Part shown: piece after piece, positions 54,624 to 63,252 of the stretch
Layout: each line of letters starts with the position of its first letter
Position numbering within the stretch: position 1 is the stretch's first letter
Assembly (NCBI GenBank): GCA_022009755.1
Contig: CP091722.1
Coordinates: 814,001-878,000, forward strand
DNA from: Oscillospiraceae bacterium
GTDB taxonomy: Bacteria; Bacillota; Clostridia; Christensenellales; QALW01
DNA: 64,000 nucleotides
Reading direction: 5' to 3'
The notes under the pieces: generated by a model
What the model was told of the DNA's origin: nothing
The model's input: only the letters and a program-made list of their open reading frames with translations
Databases searched by the model: none
Program-made: the position numbers and the translations under genes

Positions 54624-55859
54624 TCAGGCCTTGGCTCCGCCCAGCTTGCCGCCCTTAGCCGCCGTTTTGCCCTCACGGTAGCGGCTGAGTATTTCGGAAT
54701 CATAGGCATAATCATTCTTTCTGCCCTCGTCATATGCACGCAGCGCAAGCTCTATAAGACGGTCAAGCAGCATGGTATAGCTTAATCCCTTTGGCTCCCA
54801 GAGATAATAGGCAAAGGAGCCCGGAATCGTATTTATTTCGTTTATATATATTTGTCCGCTGTTCTTATCAAGTATATAATCGATTCGTACAACGCCCTTG
54901 CAGTCAAGCAGCCGGAACGCCTCGGCTGTATAATGCTCAATAAGCTTTGTCTGCTCCGGCTCTATGGGCGCAGGTATCCTGCGTGCAAGAGCTGCCATGC
55001 CGTCGTTTCGTTCCCCCTTTGCTCCCCCCTGCTTTCCGGAGCGCATATATTTTTCATCATAGGTAAGGAACTCCTCCCATGTAACCGGCATTTCGCATAC
55101 ACTTACCTCGACATCTCCCCCGAAGCCCAAGGCAGAGCAATTTATCTCCTCCAGCTTTTCCACGCCCTGCTCAACCAAAATACGCCTGTCATAGTGTGAA
55201 GCAACGACTATGGCCTTTTCCAGCTCGGCACGGCAATGAGCCTTGCTTATTCCTATAGACGAGCCGAGATTCGCCGGCTTTACAAACATGGGATAGGTAA
55301 GCTTCTTCTCCGCCTCGTCAAGATAACGCTCCATATCCGCAGCGAGCGTACCGCGGTCAAAATAGATATAGGGCAGCACCGGCAAGCCCGCCCCGCTGAA
55401 GGCGGCTTTCATAAGTATCTTATCCATGCCCGCTGCGCTTCCCAGCACGCCGCAGCTTGTATACGGTACTCCCGCAAGCTCCAGCAGCCCCTGAAGCGTA
55501 CCGTCCTCGCCGTGCAGGCCGTGCATCGCCGGTATTGCAACATCAATATTCGCAATGCTGCGCTGCTGCTTTTTGAACAGCGTATCTTTTGTTTCGTACC
55601 GATACAAGGTGCGCGCTCTGGTATTCGCAGGCAAATAGCAGCGTATAAGCTCAGGATCCGCAGGATCAAAGCCCTGTACGCACTCTACCCTTCTGAGCTT
55701 ATTGCCGGTATACCAATCCCCCTTGCGGGTAATATACACCGGTATGATATCATACTTATTATCGTCAAGATTTTCCATCATCTGAAGCGCGGTAACAACA
55801 GAAACATCATGCTCCACGCTTTGTCCTCCGAAAAACACTGCTACTTTAAGCTTATTCAT
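54624..55859 (-). CDS. ddl: D-alanine--D-alanine ligase
   Basis: Joins two D-Ala with ATP for peptidoglycan precursors. The 411-aa protein has VAVFFGGQSVEHDVSVVTA, AMHGLHGEDGTLQGLLELAGVPYTSCG, the ATP-grasp lysine region (MDKILMKAAF), FVKPANLGSSIGISKA, and the metal ligands in GVVRIDYILD and YINEINTIPGS. ATG 55859 follows GGAGG and is preferred over an earlier in-frame ATG at 55901. The length exceeds the ~350 aa of many Ddl, with an insertion of ~30 residues near residue 280-310. It is followed upstream by a MurF-like gene, the next enzyme in the pathway. Confidence 0.95.
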   Translation of the reverse strand: MNKLKVAVFFGGQSVEHDVSVVTALQMMENLDDNKYDIIPVYITRKGDWYTGNKLRRVECVQGFDPADPELIRCYLPANTRARTLYRYETKDTLFKKQQRSIANIDVAIPAMHGLHGEDGTLQGLLELAGVPYTSCGVLGSAAGMDKILMKAAFSGAGLPVLPYIYFDRGTLAADMERYLDEAEKKLTYPMFVKPANLGSSIGISKAHCRAELEKAIVVASHYDRRILVEQGVEKLEEINCSALGFGGDVEVSVCEMPVTWEEFLTYDEKYMRSGKQGGAKGERNDGMAALARRIPAPIEPEQTKLIEHYTAEAFRLLDCKGVVRIDYILDKNSGQIYINEINTIPGSFAYYLWEPKGLSYTMLLDRLIELALRAYDEGRKNDYAYDSEILSRYREGKTAAKGGKLGGAKA

Positions 55860-55966
55860 AAACAGCCTCCGTCCGATTTTATTCTTGTATGCAATATTCA
55901 TTCCGCTTTGCCGCCGTTTTGTCGGCAGCCAAAGCAGGCATCTTCCCGTATTTTTAAGATATTTTT

Positions 55967-57529
55967 TTAATAGTTATCCGGAAGATCGTTTTCAAATAAT
56001 ACCGTATCCCCGGCCCGGCCCGCCGCTGCCAGATAATCCGTGGCCCCGGAAAGCGAATCCACCGTTATTATCCTTTCGCCGTCAAAGCCGGTTTCAAGCA
56101 GACCCTGCTTTATCGCAGCCGTGCGTTCGCCCACCAAAACCGCAATATCCGCAGATGACGCAATCTGCCTGCCGAACTCCCTGTGATACTCCTCCTGACT
56201 TTGTCCAAGCTCCACAAAGCCCGGAGTGATAATTATCCGCCTGCCCGGAAAGCTGGCAAGCACTTTGAGTGCTGCCTTTGCGCCGTTGGGGCTGGAGTTG
56301 AAGGCATCGTCAATTACCGTCATCGGTCTGCGGGTAACTATTTGCAGCCTGTGCTCCACGGGGCGAAGCTTGGATATACCGCGGGCTATCTGCTCCATTG
56401 TAAGCCCCATTTTATAGGCAACTGCAGCGCAGCCCACAATATTCTGAACATTGTGCTCCCCCAACAGCTCCGTTGTACAAAATACACTTTCCCCCTCCTG
56501 ATTTACAAGCGCAAAGCAGGAGCCGTCCGGTCCCACAGTGAGGTTTTCCGCATGCATATAGCCCTTGCTGCCTATTCCGAAGGTATAGGCATTGCACAGC
56601 GATTTTGCTTTTTCATACATACGCTCGGTATACTCGTTGCCCAAAGGGAAAAACGCCGAATCCTTTACCGCTTCGATAAGCTCAAATTTGCCTTTTACTA
56701 TATTTTCCATGCTTCCGAAGGTTTCAAGGTGCTGCGGCCCGATGGATGTAATGATGCCGATATCCGGCTTTACAAAGCGGCATATTTCCTTTATATCGCC
56801 AAGATGACGCGAGCCCATCTCGCATATAAACACCTGATCATCCGATTGCAGGCGCTCCCTGATGACCCGCACGACGCCCAGCGTGGTATTATAGCTTGAG
56901 GGAGGAGTAAGCACCGAATATTTTTCCCCCAGTATCGTAGAGAGCAGGAATTTTGTGCTGGTTTTTCCGTAAGAGCCGGTTATGCCTATGATCTTGAGCC
57001 CAGGCACGGAAGCAAGGCGTTTTTTTGCATCGGCGATATAATAATGTCTGACAGCAAATTCCAGCGGCTTTGTAACAAGCGCCGCAAGCGCTACAACAAA
57101 GGGAAGCAGTGCAGGAATAAGACCGAACAGGCCGCACATTCTTTTAAGAGAAAAGCAAACGCCCAGCGCTGCTGCGGCAAGCAGCATAATCAGGGTCTGC
57201 GCTGCCATTATTCTTTTTATGCGTGCCGTTACAACCAGCGGCTTCTTGCTGTTTGACTGCCCCAGCAGCCGTTTGCCCGTGAGAAAAACAGCCAGCGCCT
57301 GCATAAGCATTACAGGTGCGCTCAGCCATTCAACCGGCACAAGCGCAAGCAGCGCAGGCAGGGATATGAGCAAAAACGCATACCATTTTTTGAACATGCT
57401 GTGGCTGTATCCCGCAAGATAATACGATTCCAGCTGCAAAAAATGCAGATAGTATTTGCCCGCATCCAGCAATGCAGCCGTAAGCAGCAGCATTGCCGCG
57501 CCGTTTAGAGTCATAAAAAAATAATCCAT
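55967..57529 (-). CDS. murF: MurF-like Mur ligase with N-terminal multi-pass membrane domain
   Basis: A 520-aa protein. The first ~165 residues hold about five hydrophobic helices (LNGAAMLLLTAALLDAG, WYAFLLISLPALLALVPV, APVMLMQALAVFLTG, TLIMLLAAAALGVCF, LIPALLPFVVALAALV). A Mur ligase follows: IIGITGSYGKTSTK (ATP loop), SSYNTTLGVV, EMGSRHLGDI, GPQHLETFGS, EHNVQN, HRLQIV, DDAFNSSPNGAKAAL and GFVELGQ. MurF adds D-Ala-D-Ala to UDP-MurNAc-tripeptide, which fits the adjacent ddl. Membrane-fused forms are known in some Clostridia. The precise activity is inferred. Confidence 0.85.
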   Translation of the reverse strand: MDYFFMTLNGAAMLLLTAALLDAGKYYLHFLQLESYYLAGYSHSMFKKWYAFLLISLPALLALVPVEWLSAPVMLMQALAVFLTGKRLLGQSNSKKPLVVTARIKRIMAAQTLIMLLAAAALGVCFSLKRMCGLFGLIPALLPFVVALAALVTKPLEFAVRHYYIADAKKRLASVPGLKIIGITGSYGKTSTKFLLSTILGEKYSVLTPPSSYNTTLGVVRVIRERLQSDDQVFICEMGSRHLGDIKEICRFVKPDIGIITSIGPQHLETFGSMENIVKGKFELIEAVKDSAFFPLGNEYTERMYEKAKSLCNAYTFGIGSKGYMHAENLTVGPDGSCFALVNQEGESVFCTTELLGEHNVQNIVGCAAVAYKMGLTMEQIARGISKLRPVEHRLQIVTRRPMTVIDDAFNSSPNGAKAALKVLASFPGRRIIITPGFVELGQSQEEYHREFGRQIASSADIAVLVGERTAAIKQGLLETGFDGERIITVDSLSGATDYLAAAGRAGDTVLFENDLPDNY

Positions 57530-57625
57530 ATATATGTTACAGCTCCTGTCCTTTTGCCGTTGCCAAACCCCGCCGTGCTTTTCCCGACCATATTAAAATG
57601 CATACGAAGTTTTTCATTCCCGCTT

Positions 57626-58390
57626 TTATGCAAAGAAGGAATCAAGTATTGCCAGCGTTTTGGGATAATCCTCCGCAAAGGCATAGTGCCCTTTTTGCGG
57701 ATAAAGCACAAGCACGGCATCCGGTATTTCCTTTTCCATTATTCTTCCCATATAAAGCGGCGTATCCGCATCGTTTTCTCCCCATATAAGAAGTGTGGGC
57801 ACCTTGATATTTTTAAGCTGCGAGGCAAGATCCTCCCCCACTATGCGGGAAAAGGTAGCCTTCATAACCGGTGAAAGCACACGGTAATCCGCCGATCCGC
57901 GGCCGTTTGCAAGGCGCTCCCTTTGCTGCTGCGTAAAAAACGGCAGCTTCAAAACAGCCTTGGCAAGCTTATAGGACCATACCTTTGCGTAGTATTTTAC
58001 GCCTCTTTTTGGCCGTATTCCGGAGGCATCGCAAAGCACAATCCTTTCAAAAAGAGAACTGTATTTACGGCTCATGGCAATTATCGTGCGCCCGCCGTTG
58101 CTGTGCCCCCAAAAAAATGCCTTTTTAATCCCCGTTTTTTCACAAACCGCCGCAACAACGGACGCAAAATCCTCAATGCTGTACGGCCTTGCGGGCTCCG
58201 ATGTTTTACCGTGGCCCGGAAGGTCAATGAGCGTTACCCGTAAAGATCGGGCCAAATGCTCTGCAAGCGGCATAAGCAGCTCGCTTGCATAGCCCCAGCC
58301 GTGAAGCAGCACACAGTCCTTCCCCTGCCCCAGCTGCCTGCAATGCACGCTTAAAGAATCTATATTAAGCTGAAAATCTTTATAATCCAT
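57626..58390 (-). CDS. Alpha/beta hydrolase
   Basis: A 254-aa cytosolic alpha/beta-hydrolase-fold protein. VLLHGWGYASELLMPLAEHL carries the oxyanion hole, FWGHSNGGRTII carries the nucleophile Ser, and LLIWGENDADTP and KGHYAFAEDYPK carry the acid and His. The ribosome site AGAGG precedes ATG 58390. Substrate unknown. It lies between the MurF-like gene and rimI on the same strand. Confidence 0.9.
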   Translation of the reverse strand: MDYKDFQLNIDSLSVHCRQLGQGKDCVLLHGWGYASELLMPLAEHLARSLRVTLIDLPGHGKTSEPARPYSIEDFASVVAAVCEKTGIKKAFFWGHSNGGRTIIAMSRKYSSLFERIVLCDASGIRPKRGVKYYAKVWSYKLAKAVLKLPFFTQQQRERLANGRGSADYRVLSPVMKATFSRIVGEDLASQLKNIKVPTLLIWGENDADTPLYMGRIMEKEIPDAVLVLYPQKGHYAFAEDYPKTLAILDSFFA

Positions 58391-58453
58391 TGTTACCTCT
58401 TGCGAAGTTTATGCGGAATTCCTGTTGTACCGGCATTTACGGCAAACACGGCG

Positions 58454-58928
58454 CTATAACTCCGCCCAGTAAATTGCGGCATCCTCACCGTCCGGGTAAT
58501 AGCCTCTGCGCACTCCCACGCAGCAAAAGCCGTGCTTTTCATACAGTCTGCGGGCGCGCGCATTGCTTATGCGCACCTCAAGGGTGACCCTTTCCATTCC
58601 TTTTTCCCTTGCGGAAGCAAGCATTTTTGCAAGCAGTACATTCCCAACACCGCGCCCGCGGACATCGCTGCGCACGGCGATATTGGTTATCTGCCCTTCC
58701 TCCAGTATATGCCACATTCCGCCGTAGGCGATAACCCGGGAATCAAAAAGCGCAACCGTATACACCGCCACAGGATTATCAAGCTCCCGAACGAAAGCCT
58801 CCCTGCTCCACGGCACGCTGAACGCCTCATCCTCAATGCTTTATTCCGTCTATATATTCACTGCGAAGAGTATCAAATTTAATTTCGGCGAGAATATCGC
58901 CCCGGGGCGCGGTATTTTCGGAAACCAT
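58454..58928 (-). CDS. rimI: Ribosomal protein S18-alanine N-acetyltransferase RimI, one frameshift
   Basis: GNAT enzyme that acetylates the N-terminal Ala of S18. The intact end has VPWSREAFVRELDNPVAVYTVA, ITNIAVRSDVRGRGVGNVLLAKM (acetyl-CoA loop RGRGVG), ARRLYEKHGFCCVGVRRGYY and a C-terminal YW. The N-terminus begins ATG 58928, two bases after the tsaB stop. It breaks near AAAGC 58841-58845 (one base extra or two missing), rejoining as IEDEAFSVPWS. Corrected length about 157 aa. The tsaE-tsaB-rimI order is common in bacteria. Confidence 0.9.
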
Positions 58929-58929
58929 C

Positions 58930-59619
58930 TCATGCGCCGCCATGCTTTGCCTCATATTCGCGTTCCGCCTGGGATTTTCTCATATATTCGGCATCCAGTT
59001 CAAAGCAGGATTGCGTCTGACCGCGTTCCGCTCTGACCGCAGCCGCCCACGCCACCGCAGCGGCGCGCTGATAGGATGACGGAGGCGGCGCAAACACCGC
59101 TTTCGGCATTTTTTCGCTTATTTCCGCACGATGAATCTTTATCCCGTCTCCGCACATTACGGGCTCAGTGCCGAGCTCCGGATTTTTCAGCAGATCGTCA
59201 AGCAGCACCGGTCCGGGCTGAATGACGGCTCTGCCGTCTTTATATGCCGCCGCATACACCTGACCGCAGCGGGCATCAAGTATAGGGCAGACGATTCTGC
59301 CCGGCGCAAACACGCATGCCGCAGCCGCTTCCAGCGTACAAACGCCCACAACCGGCTTGCCGTAAGGCAGCGCAAGCCCCTTAACGGTGCTTACCGCAAT
59401 CCTTATGCCGGTAAAGGAGCCCGGTCCGTTGCTGCAGGCAAATATATCAACATCGCTCGGAGCAATGCCGCAGCCGGACAGCACACCGTCCACCATCGGC
59501 ATAAGCGTACGGGAATGCACAAGCCCGTTTGAAAGCATCTGCTCCGCCGTGATTTCTCCGTCGATATACAGAGCCGCCGAACAATACCTGCTGGCCGTAT
59601 CCAGCGCCAGGATTATCAT
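58930..59619 (-). CDS. tsaB: tRNA threonylcarbamoyladenosine biosynthesis protein TsaB
   Basis: Scaffold partner of TsaD in t6A37 tRNA modification. The 229-aa ASKHA-fold protein has ILALDTASRYCSAAL, NGLVHSRTLMPMV, GPGSFTGIRIAVSTVKGLA and LDARCGQVYAAAY. ATG 59619 overlaps the tsaE stop as ATGA. tsaD is not in this window. The frame is intact. Confidence 0.95.
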   Translation of the reverse strand: MIILALDTASRYCSAALYIDGEITAEQMLSNGLVHSRTLMPMVDGVLSGCGIAPSDVDIFACSNGPGSFTGIRIAVSTVKGLALPYGKPVVGVCTLEAAAACVFAPGRIVCPILDARCGQVYAAAYKDGRAVIQPGPVLLDDLLKNPELGTEPVMCGDGIKIHRAEISEKMPKAVFAPPPSSYQRAAAVAWAAAVRAERGQTQSCFELDAEYMRKSQAEREYEAKHGGA

Positions 59620-60062
59620 ATGTTTATTTCTCCCTCTTTATAGCCTTTCGGAGTTATCTCAAAACAGCGTTTATCGCCTTCCAGCTTCATAATATTTATA
59701 TCGAGCCGCCGTTTCGGCATATCGTTTTCGCTCAGGCGCTCGCTCCATTCCACACAGCATACCGCATTTTCGTCAAAGAAAAGCTCATCAAAGCCCAAAG
59801 AATATATTTCCTCGCCGTTAATACGGTACAAATCAAAATGATATACGGGAATTCGGCCGTCGGTATACTGGTTAAGCAAAGCAAAAGTCGGGCTTCCGGT
59901 GCTTGCGCGGCTGCCCAACGCAGCAGCAAGCGCCGAAACAAATGCGGTTTTGCCGGCCCCAAGATCTCCGCGAAAAGCTATAAAGCAGCCTTTATCGATT
60001 TGCCCGGCCACCTTTTGTGCAAGAATCGCCGTTTCCTGGGGCGACGAAGTATAGTACAGCAT
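59616..60062 (-). CDS. tsaE: tRNA threonylcarbamoyladenosine biosynthesis ATPase TsaE
   Basis: A 148-aa ATPase that resets the TsaBD complex. Walker A is GDLGAGKT (32-39). TGSPTFALLNQYTDGRIPVYHFDLYRI and VEWSERL complete the family pattern. GGAGG lies 5 bases before ATG 60062. It is the first gene of tsaE-tsaB-rimI. A promoter on the minus strand lies about 50 bases upstream. Confidence 0.95.
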   Translation of the reverse strand: MLYYTSSPQETAILAQKVAGQIDKGCFIAFRGDLGAGKTAFVSALAAALGSRASTGSPTFALLNQYTDGRIPVYHFDLYRINGEEIYSLGFDELFFDENAVCCVEWSERLSENDMPKRRLDINIMKLEGDKRCFEITPKGYKEGEINI

Positions 60063-60112
60063 TTATCCTCCGGTGCAGGCTCCCCCGCACTTAAACAATC
60101 ATTTTACAGATA

Positions 60113-60141
60113 ATTTTATCATTTTACGCCTCTTAAGTCAA
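60113..60141 (-). promoter_or_regulatory. Promoter of tsaE-tsaB-rimI
   Basis: On the minus strand TTGACT (60141-60136), 17-base spacer ending TGA, TAAAAT (60118-60113). Confidence 0.75.
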
Positions 60142-60183
60142 TCCAAATAAGAAGGTTCGGGTATTTGCCGTGATAATCTCCGT

Positions 60184-60604
60184 TTGATATACTCCGCCGG
60201 CACGCAGGCGTACCTTCCCGCCGTTAAATGCGGCATGATTTTGCTTGCTGCTGAGCGAATAAATATCCACCCGCATAGCGGGTGGCTCAGTCTGTCGAAT
60301 AACCCCAAAAATCAAGCTGAGTTTTGCATTGAAAATTTTTCAGCAAAGCCAAACAAAGAAAAACGAGTAAACGCGGTATCGGAGGCAAACAACCTGTGCC
60401 CTGTCAAAAATCCCGAAACCGGAGAATTCTATCCCGGCCGTCCGATCACACCGGAGATGTGCAAAGACTTGCAGCGTATTTTTCGGCTGCTCATTGACGC
60501 CGGAGCCGACCGTAACAATGTGTGTCGCCTTTTCCAAGAAAAGCATACGCCAGCACTATGAAAACGAGCCTGTCTGGCAGATCTGCGGCAATCCATGGGA
60601 CTAA
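60184..60604 (+). pseudogene. Possible remnant of a mobile-element or accessory gene
   Basis: An open frame of about 140 codons with one break near CGCC 60525-60529 (one extra base). The most protein-like part is EANNLCPVKNPETGEFYPGRP followed by helices (ITPEMCKDLQRIFRLLIDAGADRNNV) and, after correction, AFSKKSIRQHYENEPVWQICGNPWD. There is no good start or ribosome site, and a perfect hairpin interrupts the 5' part. I do not recognise the family. It may be the 3' end of a lost transposon-borne gene. Confidence 0.3.
60267..60285. repeat. Short perfect hairpin, possible IS200/IS605-type end
   Basis: CCACCCGC-ATA-GCGGGTGG, an 8-bp stem with a three-base loop, 5' to the remnant gene. Subterminal hairpins of this size mark ends of IS200/IS605 elements. 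No TnpA gene is present, so this is speculative. Confidence 0.35.
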
Positions 60605-60776
60605 ACATATATTTTTCTGATTACTGAATATGATACTTGCAATCGCTTTTGTGCCTGCCGAAATCTTGCTTAATACTGTTTTTCTGTTTTTTAATTGCGT
60701 TTTTATTGTAACCGGCGGGTCGCTCTCATTTTAACGCATACGGTGCTTCCTGTTTTCCTGATCGATTAAACTTTTT

Positions 60777-60803
60777 AACCCTGCCGCAGCGGCAGGGTTT
60801 TCG
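60777..60803 (+). terminator. Intrinsic terminator (plus strand) after the remnant region
   Basis: AACCCTGCCG/CGGCAGGGTT (60777-60786, 60790-60799), three-base loop, then TTTTC. Confidence 0.75.
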
Positions 60804-60809
60804 GTATGC

Positions 60810-60853
60810 AAAAAAATATGCGCCCGAAAGCCGAATGCTTTCAAAGCGCATAT
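60810..60853 (-). terminator. Terminator of the iscS-thiI operon
   Basis: On the minus strand ATATGCGC...GCGCATAT with an inner GAAAGC/GCTTTC stem, followed by T7 (60816-60810). Confidence 0.85.
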
Positions 60854-60959
60854 CAATTAACACCATGGTTTATTTCTTTATTAAATGTCCCTTAGGATGG
60901 CTTCCGTTTGCACAATCAGCAGCCTCTTATGTGCCCGCATTTTTGTGAAAAGCACCGTA

Positions 60960-62131
60960 TCAAGCCTGCTCCGGGCGTATCTCCATCAGCTCTGCGGTTT
61001 CTATCGCCTCTTTAAGCATCTCCTGCCCGTCAAAGCATTTCTCCGCCTCCTCCATAAGCTCTAATGTGGGATGTGTAACCGGATGCCTCGGCGTAAACAC
61101 CGTGCAGCAATCCTCATAGGGCAAAATGGAGGTTTTGTATGTACCTATCTCCTCGGCTCTGTTCATAATTTCCAGCTTGTCCATGCCTATAAGCGGGCGG
61201 AACACCGGAATATCCGTTACCGCATCGGTGCAGCACAGGCTCTCCATGGTCTGGCTTGCCACCTGTCCTATGCTCTCGCCCGTAATAAGCGCGGACGCGC
61301 CGTTCTGCTTTGCTATCTGCTGCGCTATACGCATCATGTACCGCCGCATTACCACCGTAATGGTTTTATCCGGGCAGTTATTGTATATCGCCTCCTGAAG
61401 CTTTGTAAAGCTTACAATATGCAGCCTTATCGGACCGCAGTAAGCCGAAAGCTCCCTTGCCAAATCAATAACCTTCTGCTTTGCCCGCTCAGAGGTGTGC
61501 GGGAAGCTGTGAAATGCACCGCCTCAAGCACCACGCCGCGTTTTGCTATCATATATCCCGCTACCGGGCTGTCAATGCCCCCGGAAAGCAGCAGCATCGC
61601 CTTTCCATTGGTTCCCACCGGCATACCGCCCACGGCGGGAATACTGGAGGCATATATGTACGCCTTTTCCCGTATCTCTACCTCTATCGTGTGCTGCGGA
61701 TCATGCACATCCACCTTCATCTCGGGATACGCCTCCAATACAGCCCCGCCGATATGCGCGCATATCTCCGGCGATTCCATGGGGAAGCGTTTATCGCTCC
61801 TGCGCGCCTTTATCTTGAAGCTGCCCTTGGTTATTCCCTGCTGCGCCATGACCTCAATCACGGCTTTGCAGAGCGCGTCAATATCCTTTTCCGCCTCGGT
61901 TGCCACCGAAAGCGCATGGATTCCGAATACCCTGCGCAGGCGCTCCGTTGCCGCCTCCATATCCTCATCGCTTATATTATGCACATATATTCTGCTCTGT
62001 GCGCTGTTCACCTTGCCGCCGAAGGGGCGCACCGCCGCCCTGATGTGCTCTGCAAGCTTTTTTTCAAAATACGGGCGGTTAAGCCCCTTTAAGTGTACCT
62101 CTCCCACCTTTACCAATATACAGCTGCTCAT
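60960..62131 (-). CDS. thiI: tRNA 4-thiouridine synthase ThiI, one frameshift
   Basis: Uses ATP and persulfide sulfur to make 4-thiouridine at position 8 of tRNA (and, in longer homologues, thiazole). Corrected length 390 aa, the short form without a rhodanese domain. A ferredoxin-like and THUMP N-terminus (residues 1-165; GEVHLKGLNRPYFEKKL) precedes the PP-loop SGGIDSP (183-189). The C-terminal region has ESIGQVASQT. A base is missing at AAA 61512-61514. Restored: AVHFHSFPHTSERAKQKV. ATG 62131 overlaps the stop of the cysteine desulfurase gene as ATGA, a partnership known in Bacillus. Confidence 0.95.
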
Positions 62132-63252
62132 CTTCTTTTGAACCTCAACAATCCTGCGGATATTTCGTTTATAATCCGGCACGCCTGCGCCGCCTCATCC
62201 TTTGTGTTAAGCGCACCTATTCCTATGCGCACCGTTCCCTGTGCAATACTTCTCTCCAGTCCCATGCTTTCCATCGTTCTTGAAATACGGCTGCTGCGCG
62301 AGGAGCATGCACTGCCCTTGCCCACGATCACTCCCGCCTCCTCCAGAGCATTTTGCAGCGTGGAGGCCTGAAGCCCCGGAAATGCCGCGCTTACAATGTG
62401 CGGCGCCGTCCTGGCCCCCGCGGAATTTATAACGCAGCCCTTAAGCTCCGTAAGAAATATATTTTTTATTTCTTTTATTCTGTCAACGGCATGGGCATCC
62501 TCAAATTCCTTAAGTGCCGATGCATACGCCGCTATCCCCGGCAGATTCACCGTGCCCGACCTGAAGCCCTCCTGCTGTCCGCCGCCTTCAAAAAGCCGTT
62601 CAATGCGCGTTCCCCGCGCCACATACAGTGCTCCCACTCCCTTTGGGGCATGCACCTTGTGCGCGCTCACGGAATATGCATCCACGCCCAGCTCTTTTAC
62701 ATTCACCTTTATGCGCATGTGCGCCTGCACTCCGTCACTGTGGAATATGCATCCGGGAGACAGCCTGTGCGTCAGCTCCGCCAGCTCCTTTACGGGGTTT
62801 ATAACACCGGTTTCATTGTTTACATGCATTATGCTTACAAGCGCGCATTTATCATCCAATTCATTTTCCAGCGCCCGTGCGCTTACAACGCCGTTTCCGT
62901 CAACCGGCAGCACCGTTATCCTTGCAGCGCGCGTTTTCATCCTCATTGCGGCCTCATACACCGCCGGATGCTCGGTTGCGGATATCAAAATGCGGTCCCT
63001 CTGCCTTGAAACCGCTCCGAAAAGCACCGTGTTGTCGCTCTCCGTGCCCCCTGATGTAAAAAACAGCTCCTTTTCTCCGGCTCCGATGGTGGCCGCCGCC
63101 GCGCTGCGTGCGCGCTGCAGCTCCTTTTCATTAAAAAGCGCCGCCGTATACGGTGCGGAGCTGTTGAAATAATCCCTTTTCATAAATCTCAGCGCCGTAT
63201 CCGCAGCTGCATCAAAAACCTGCGTTGTTGCGCAGTTGTCAAAATACATCAT
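62128..63252 (-). CDS. iscS: Cysteine desulfurase (NifS/IscS family)
   Basis: PLP enzyme giving persulfide sulfur for ThiI. A 374-aa protein: MYFDNCATTQ, TSGGTESDNTVLFG, ATEHPAVYEAA, HVNNETGVINPV, HSDGVQAHMRIKVNV, the PLP lysine in SVSAHKVHAPKGVGALYV, and the active Cys in GSACSSRSSR. I take ATG 63252 (ATGATG), overlapping the upstream gene stop as ATGA. A longer frame to 63315 exists but lies inside the upstream gene. It precedes thiI with another ATGA overlap. Confidence 0.94.
   Translation of the reverse strand: MMYFDNCATTQVFDAAADTALRFMKRDYFNSSAPYTAALFNEKELQRARSAAAATIGAGEKELFFTSGGTESDNTVLFGAVSRQRDRILISATEHPAVYEAAMRMKTRAARITVLPVDGNGVVSARALENELDDKCALVSIMHVNNETGVINPVKELAELTHRLSPGCIFHSDGVQAHMRIKVNVKELGVDAYSVSAHKVHAPKGVGALYVARGTRIERLFEGGGQQEGFRSGTVNLPGIAAYASALKEFEDAHAVDRIKEIKNIFLTELKGCVINSAGARTAPHIVSAAFPGLQASTLQNALEEAGVIVGKGSACSSRSSRISRTMESMGLERSIAQGTVRIGIGALNTKDEAAQACRIINEISAGLLRFKRR

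Larger units (their letters stand above)
60063..60959. other. Mostly non-coding region between tsaE and thiI
   Basis: 897 bp. It contains the tsaE promoter (60113-60141), a hairpin (60267-60285), a possible gene remnant (60184-60604), a plus-strand terminator (60777-60803) and the thiI terminator (60810-60853). The interval 60605-60776 is AT-rich and I see nothing in it. Just beyond thiI (60855-60955) a short minus-strand frame ends SHPKGHLIKK but has no start. Confidence 0.5.

Noticed and set aside
60855..60955. Small minus-strand peptide ending SHPKGHLIKK after thiI
   Set aside because: The frame has a stop only a few codons upstream and no start. It would need an unproven indel to become a gene.
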